Shown: positions 63,947 to 64,000 of the stretch, piece by piece
Layout of the letters: each line of letters starts with the position of its first letter
Numbering within the stretch: position 1 is the first letter of the stretch
NCBI GenBank assembly: GCA_946480785.1
Contig: CAMLLD010000022.1
Span: 6,166 to 70,165, forward strand
Length of the DNA: 64,000 nt
Direction: 5' to 3'
DNA from: an uncultured Blastocatellia bacterium
Lineage (GTDB): Bacteria > Acidobacteriota > Blastocatellia > Pyrinomonadales > Pyrinomonadaceae
The notes under the pieces: generated by a model
The model's database searches: none
What the model saw: only the letters and a program-made list of their open reading frames with translations
Told to the model about the DNA's origin: nothing
Position numbers and translations under genes: made by a program

Positions 63947-64000
63947 GGTGACGTCAAGCAGCTTGTGTAAAAACCTCGAGGGTGCGGGTTTTCCATTCCA

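Overview
The window looks like chromosomal DNA of an Acidobacteriota bacterium, probably class Blastocatellia. The indicators are an Oar-like TonB-dependent receptor with an N-terminal carboxypeptidase-regulatory domain, a radical SAM protein resembling tetraether/membrane-spanning lipid synthases, an AtuA (DUF1446) acyl-CoA cluster, a large Tad pilus locus, many secreted TPR proteins and dispersed palindromic intergenic repeats. The assignment is inferred from gene content; no rRNA or tRNA is present. Most genes lie on the minus strand.

Layout. 1-9.9 kb: the end of a Ppx/GppA phosphatase, a SixA-like phosphatase, a DUF433/DUF5615 toxin-antitoxin-like pair, two FAD oxidoreductases, a DedA membrane protein, pcm-surE, rpsU and a large radical SAM protein with extra cysteine motifs. 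10.1-26.1 kb: a complete Tad/Flp pilus operon on the minus strand. Reading in the direction of transcription it holds a small membrane protein, three tandem Flp pilins, cpaA, cpaB, cpaC, tadG, two tadE-like genes, cpaE, cpaF, tadB, tadC, a TPR protein, an AAA ATPase and a lytic transglycosylase. A sigma-54 activator gene lies just upstream of the operon, and there is a good -24/-12 promoter between the two. 26.5-35 kb: phosphohexomutase, an FtsL/DivIC-like protein, a split B12-dependent acyl-CoA mutase, a TonB-dependent receptor and a TPR protein (plus strand). 35-40.4 kb: an enoyl-CoA hydratase, AtuA and acyl-CoA carboxylase cluster interrupted by a secreted Pro/Thr-rich protein. 40.4-44.4 kb: metalloprotease-like protein, thioesterase, TPR protein and YmdB phosphoesterase.

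44.4-53 kb is a conserved translation/division block on the minus strand: thrS-infC-rpmI-rplT-(secreted protein)-pheS-pheT-zapB-zapA, followed by a 6S RNA candidate and a terminator. thrS has an unusual 143-nt nested-stem leader. infC appears to start at an AUA codon that overlaps the thrS stop. A large palindromic repeat sits between rpmI and rplT. 53-60.5 kb: an M14 carboxypeptidase, a secreted protein, a LuxR-type response regulator with a beta-propeller sensor kinase, and a lectin-like beta-propeller protein.

60.7-63.9 kb is a complete mobile element. It has 16-bp perfect terminal inverted repeats, an 8-bp target duplication, an IS1-like transposase translationally coupled to two small genes (one ribbon-helix-helix-like), and cargo genes (a hypothetical protein, an XRE-type regulator and a membrane-anchored coiled-coil protein). 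At about 3.25 kb it is far larger than a classical IS1 and is the clearest accessory system here.
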